Positions 36,101 through 40,448 of a stretch of 40,448 nucleotides of DNA are shown piece by piece. The translations under genes and the position numbers were made by a program. This DNA is from Trichinella spiralis (Eukaryota; Nematoda; Enoplea; Trichinellida; Trichinellidae). Numbering within the stretch: position 1 is the stretch's first letter; every line of letters begins with the position of its first letter. The stretch covers positions 14,432,181-14,472,628 of the forward strand of contig CM012955.1 of assembly GCA_000181795.3 (NCBI GenBank), in the 5' to 3' direction. The notes beneath the pieces were generated by a model that was not told where the DNA came from, did no database searches, and worked only from the letters and a program-made list of their open reading frames with translations.

Positions 36101-38737
36101 ACGATGATATTTGTCAGACACCTTGAAGCATTGGAATGATGCTCGACATATTGCCGTCTATTGTCATGGTGCATGGTTTAAAGTTCTTATTCACGATGGC
36201 CGACGCTTGTTAAAACCTTGTGAATTGCAAATGTAATGTATTAAAAATGTACTTATAGAAGCATAGATTTTTATTTGAAAAAAATATTTTGTAATTTAAA
36301 TGATCCATTAAACTTTAATTAGTAAATATGTTGGATGCCTTAAAAAAATTTTTTTTCCTGTAGCGAATGTTTTTCATTATAATTTTAGAATATTCAATGA
36401 AATCTTAAGCAACTGCTATGACGTCACCGATGACGAACGACATTTGGGTGCTTTGACAGCAATAGATCGGTAAGTTTTAATATTAGCAATTAAGTCTTTT
36501 TTATACTTAAACAGTATTTGTTATTAAATTTAAATTGTACGATTATATAACTGAAAAGTTAAACATATATGACAATTTAATATTTGACAATCTGCCAACT
36601 GCTTCATTAGTTTAGTTATTCAAACTGACTGCTGTATTTCTGTTGTTGTTGAACATAAATTTTTTTTAACTCAGTGCCTCAATTTTAGGACTAGCTGGGC
36701 TGAAATTAGGCAAAAATATTTCTCTTTCGGTGTTAACAGAAGTTCTCTGCATGCTATTGAATCATCGGCGTTTACCTTGTGCTTTGATGAAGAAGAATAT
36801 TTCTATGATCCGGTTAGTGACAAATTTATTGTTTTGTTTTATCATGATTTTTTTAAAATTAAATGTATAAAATATGAATTATGGAACAGGTAAAATTTGT
36901 TAAAATTGGGTGGTGATATTTGTTATGCAAGCATTTCTATTATATGATCAATATTTGAAAATGATTGTATTATTTTTAGAATGACATTTCAAAACTTGAT
37001 CACTGGGCACACATGAATTTGCATGGGAAAGGTTATGATCGTTGGTTTGATAAATCCTTCAATTTGATCGTATCGAAAAATGGGAAAGTAATTGCAAATT
37101 TTGGCAATATAAAAAATATACTTTTTAATTTTTTTTAATCATAGGTTGGAATCAATGCTGAACATTCGTGGTATGAATTTTTGTTAATTAAGATGTGGAG
37201 AATTATTTCCTAATAGTCTGCAATATTTTATATATATATATATATTTATTTATTTATTTATATTTAAATTTTAATTAGGGGAGGTTAAAAGTTACATCAA
37301 AATACACAAGTTAAAAATTATGTTAAAATATGAAATTGTAATTTATATTCAACGCATAGAGAACTTTTGAGTAATATACATCTAGTTATTTTTTATTTTA
37401 ATTGTTTTTATTTTTTAGGGCGGATGCTCCCATTATGTCACATTATTTTGAATATGCGACAGTTTTTGATATATTGAAACTTGGGTTTGAAGCTTTTTTG
37501 ATTAGATATTTCATATATTAATGTAATTTATTTTTTACCTTCTAGATACACTGCCGAAGGCAATTGCATAGGTGATGTGGACATCACACCTGTGTCCGCA
37601 CGACGTTTAAAGTGGGATTTTACTCCCGAGGTATGATTTAGTTTTGAAATTAGAAAAATAATATTTTCTTTTTAGCTAAGTCGAGAAATTGCTGACAGCG
37701 TTCAGAAGGCGGAAGCGTTAATTAATGACGTGGAAATGGCGCTTATCGTTTTCCGGGAATTTGGAAAAGGTTTTATTAAAAAATGTCAAATATCTCCGGA
37801 TGGTTTCATCCAAATGATTCTTCAGTTGACTTATTTCAGGGTATATTTATTTTTATGTTTTTTTTTCGGGTACTGCTAATTTTTAAATTTCTTTAGGACC
37901 AGAGAAAATTCTGCCTGACGTACGAAGCTTCGATGACTCGCTTATATCGTGAAGGACGCACAGAAACCGTTCGGCCAGTATGCTATCAGTATATATGTTT
38001 ATTTTGTATGTTTTTTTTTCGTTTTTTTACTTAAATTGTAGGTGACGTTTGAATCTTGCGCTTTTGTTCGTGCTATGTGTGACGATACGTGTTCTGTGAG
38101 TGTTGTTTTATTTGACTGTTAATAATTTCAAATTTCAATAGCATTCTTGAAATGAACATGTTTTTTGATGAGATAATTTTTTTCTAAGATTGAACAGAGA
38201 CGTGATTTGCTATACAAAGCTTGTGAGAAACATCAGAAAGCTTACTTGGATGCAATGTGCGGAAAGGGAGTTGATCGTCATTTGTTTTGTTTGTATATCG
38301 TCAGTCGTTATTTGCAGTTGGATTCGCCATTTTTGAAAGAAGTTCTTTCTGAGCCGTGGCGTTTGTCGACCAGTCAGGTAAAATTGGAATTTATTTTGCT
38401 TTTCGAAACTAATTCAGTTTAAACTGACGTTGCACTATTTTGTAGACCCCTCAACAGCAGACTGATTTGGTTGACACGAGAAAATATCCAGATTATGTTT
38501 CTGCCGGTGGTGGCTTCGGGCCTGTAGCCGATGACGGATACGGCATATCTTACATTATCGGTGGTGAGAACATAATCAGCTTTCACATTTCGTCTAAACG
38601 ATACTGTGAAACAACGGTAATTGTTTTATGACGGTAGAGAAAATTGATAAATTAGAATTAAATTTCAGAGTTCCACTCGTTTTCGAGAAACACTGTTGCA
38701 GAGCTTGAGAGATGTACGAAGTTTGTTTGATGATTGA
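33164..38737 (+). CDS. CPT1: Carnitine O-palmitoyltransferase 1
   Basis: Transfers long-chain acyl groups from CoA to carnitine at the mitochondrial outer membrane, the controlled step for import into beta-oxidation. Twenty exons keep frame: 33164-33304, 33596-33732, 35009-35171, 35240-35341, 35427-35642, 35768-35875, 35926-36007, 36118-36232, 36389-36469, 36689-36812, 36980-37087, 37145-37170, 37419-37484, 37546-37630, 37676-37840, 37897-37977, 38042-38095, 38189-38377, 38446-38616 and 38669-38737; 760 residues (human CPT1A 773). The start [14 protein letters not shown] matches the CPT1 regulatory N-terminus. Two membrane segments lie in exons 2 and 3. Catalytic landmarks are [41 protein letters not shown], then [13 protein letters not shown] with catalytic His near 466, [54 protein letters not shown] and [15 protein letters not shown]. 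Intron 2 is the longest (1.3 kb). The 3' end abuts a TTGA repeat. Confidence 0.98.
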
Positions 38738-38753
38738 TTGATTGATTGATTGA
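38733..38753. repeat. (TTGA)n repeat beginning in the CPT1 stop codon
   Basis: About five TTGA units run from the last codons (GAT GAT TGA) into the 3' UTR. Each unit offers another TGA, but in a shifting frame. Confidence 0.9.
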
Positions 38754-39803
38754 TGAAGCACGAATTGTTAATTTATTTACATTTTCAATATAAATATTAT
38801 TACTTCGTTGTATTCAGCACTGTTAATATTTTGTTTCTTTACCAATACAAATTGTGAAACATTTTTTGCATTCCAAACATTGTAGAAAATAAAACACTAT
38901 TTATTAATAAATACTTTGAGGCGATTCAGATCTACGTGCAAGAATTTAAAATAACATCATCTGCAAAGTTTCCATTTTATGTGCAATATTATGTTTTCAT
39001 CTTCAAATCTTTCAAATTCGCCATTTTAATATTATTGAAAACAGGTGACTGATACCCGCAGTATGAATTTTTGTGAAAATGCACAATTGTATTTATCATT
39101 AGTTCAAAATTCCACAAAATGAAATACATTTTACTATGGATGTGTTTTATATATATATATACCATACTTCACAATTACACAACGAATATTCATTTATATG
39201 ATAATAAATTTAGCCATCAACTATTCTTGTGACTTTGCGAAAAAATAAATATTCGATATCAGTTCTTTTCAGAGAATGAAATCTTAGCTTCACCACAAAT
39301 TTACAGAATTACACAGTAGATATTGATGCTTTTACTAAACTGTTTATGTTTGTCTTCAAACATTTTTAAAAAATCTTTTCATAAACAGAGGTAAGAAGCT
39401 GAAAAAAAATTCTTCAGCAATCATAAAATATGTTTTATTTCAAAATCTGTATAACAATTTAAATACATCAGAGCATTAAACTGAAATGAGGTATAATGGT
39501 TTTTTCATGGCAGAAAAATTATTATCACAAATTTCAAAAATATAATTGGATAAAAAATAGCACTTTGAAATGGAATAAACAAATCCGCCTTGAATGACTA
39601 AATGATAAAAAATGAGTATGGGAAAATTCTGTGATTGAAGGCGAAACATTCTGCGATGACATGGCCACAAATCTCAAATAAAAAAGCTTATAGCTCTGAA
39701 AGGTGGAACATGATAATACTTCAGATATAAAAAATGGAAAGATATGATCGTCTGCTCTCTGATTTCACACATAATTACCTACAGCTGATAAAAAAGATAC
39801 ATA
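38738..39803. other. CPT1 3' UTR and AT-rich intergenic DNA
   Basis: AATAAA at about 38887-38892 is a likely poly(A) signal for CPT1, some 150 nt after the stop. The remainder is AT-rich, with a short TA repeat near 39152-39164, and holds no supported gene. Confidence 0.5.
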
Positions 39804-39870
39804 CAGTCGGCCCTTGAAAATTGGGGGCGCAAAACTTGCGGATTTGACTATTCGCGGAATTTTGATAGGG
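39804..39870 (+). mobile_element. One terminus of a second Tigger-like DNA transposon
   Basis: After TA at 39802-39803 comes CAGTCGGCCCTTGAAAATTG, then GCGGATTTGACTATTCGCGG. The CAGTCGGCCC start and the GCGGATT words are those of Tigger-family terminal inverted repeats. No matching opposite end was found in the remaining 0.6 kb, so the element is either truncated or extends beyond the window. Its terminus differs from that of the element at 8971, so it is a separate family. Confidence 0.6.
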
Positions 39871-40448
39871 TGACAGATTTTGAAACAGTCACAGTAAATG
39901 GAAAATGCGGTTTACTTTACAGCATTTGGAACATATACAATGGACAGGGCCATTGTGTAATGAGAAGTGTTTATATGTTTGGCAAAGCTACAATTAAATT
40001 TTCTCCACAAACAGAAAGCATTAAGCAAATAAAGAGCATTGAAAAATCTACAGTAACCATATTTATCAGCAGAAATGAATAAAAGAAAAATTTGCATGCG
40101 AGATCGTTGGCTTTGTTGACCTAATAGAAATCATTTCAGTTTGAGGCCGTCCGTGGATGGTAGCTCAGCGTTTTGATTGGAAAATTGGCTGAAGAAAAAA
40201 ATTGAAGTCAAACACTAGATTTGATTTTTATTTATTATTATTTTTTGGAATAATTCCTGAAAAATAATTTTATAATGAATACTAAAAATGCATAAACATG
40301 AACAATGAGAAGATGGCGCATTTATCAGTAAGTGGCAGTTCTTTCATTTTAAAGTCATAATCACTTAACAATACAATTGAGAATCGATACTGATTAAAAA
40401 CACCCTGCAAGCATTGTTTATCTATTATTAAAATACCATCTTTCGAAA
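39871..40448. other. Unassigned end of window
   Basis: Possibly the interior of the Tigger-like element that starts at 39804. The frames here do not resemble transposase. A GC-richer patch at 40140-40190 (GAGGCCGTCCGTGGATGG) has no clear identity. Confidence 0.35.

Noticed and set aside
40150-40185. A-box-like GGTAGCTCAGCG suggesting a tRNA gene
   Set aside because: No B-box or cloverleaf follows within the required distance.

Overview
The window is AT-rich eukaryotic (metazoan) DNA. Its genes are split by many GT-AG introns, mostly 45-150 nt long with a few of 0.3-1.3 kb, and lie in long low-complexity intergenic stretches. Protein families (CPT1, cytosolic AlaRS, FCP1, NKAIN, SHP-type tyrosine phosphatase, mitochondrial uS15m) point to an invertebrate animal. 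The AlaRS wording and base composition fit a nematode, perhaps of the Trichinella side, but this is an inference. No bacterial operon, tRNA, rRNA, CRISPR or virus-like element was seen.

Layout. 1.0-2.5 kb (-): a six-exon gene read as mitochondrial ribosomal protein S15, with an apparent 18-nt intron. 3.35-4.4 kb (+): a compact six-exon HAD phosphatase of the FCP/SCP kind. 5.6-6.8 kb (-): part of a SHP-type tyrosine phosphatase with several disabling defects. 8971-9744: a non-autonomous pogo/Tigger element with TIRs and TA duplications. 10.6-11.6 kb (-): an NKAIN four-membrane-span protein. 12.7-16.5 kb: a cluster of five related copies of an unknown modular repeat, four of them carrying hairpins whose stems are kept while sequence changes. 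18.0-19.1 kb (-): a lysine/alanine-rich heptad coiled-coil protein. 19.5-21.1 kb: promoter-like motifs, a large AAT/ATT palindrome and three short coding-like frames. 21.8-24.0 kb (-): FCP1, the RNA polymerase II CTD phosphatase, complete in six exons. 25.5-25.8 kb (-): a small unrecognised coding-like unit. 26.2-30.7 kb (-): alanyl-tRNA synthetase, complete in 19 exons. 33.2-38.7 kb (+): carnitine palmitoyltransferase 1, complete in 20 exons. 39.8 kb: one end of a second Tigger-like element.

The genes do not form a pathway; they are ordinary housekeeping neighbours. FCP1, AlaRS and CPT1 were assembled exon by exon here, and every junction keeps frame, giving 597, 961 and 760 residues, close to family norms. 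The least explained parts are the repeat cluster, the very short candidate introns and the decayed phosphatase.
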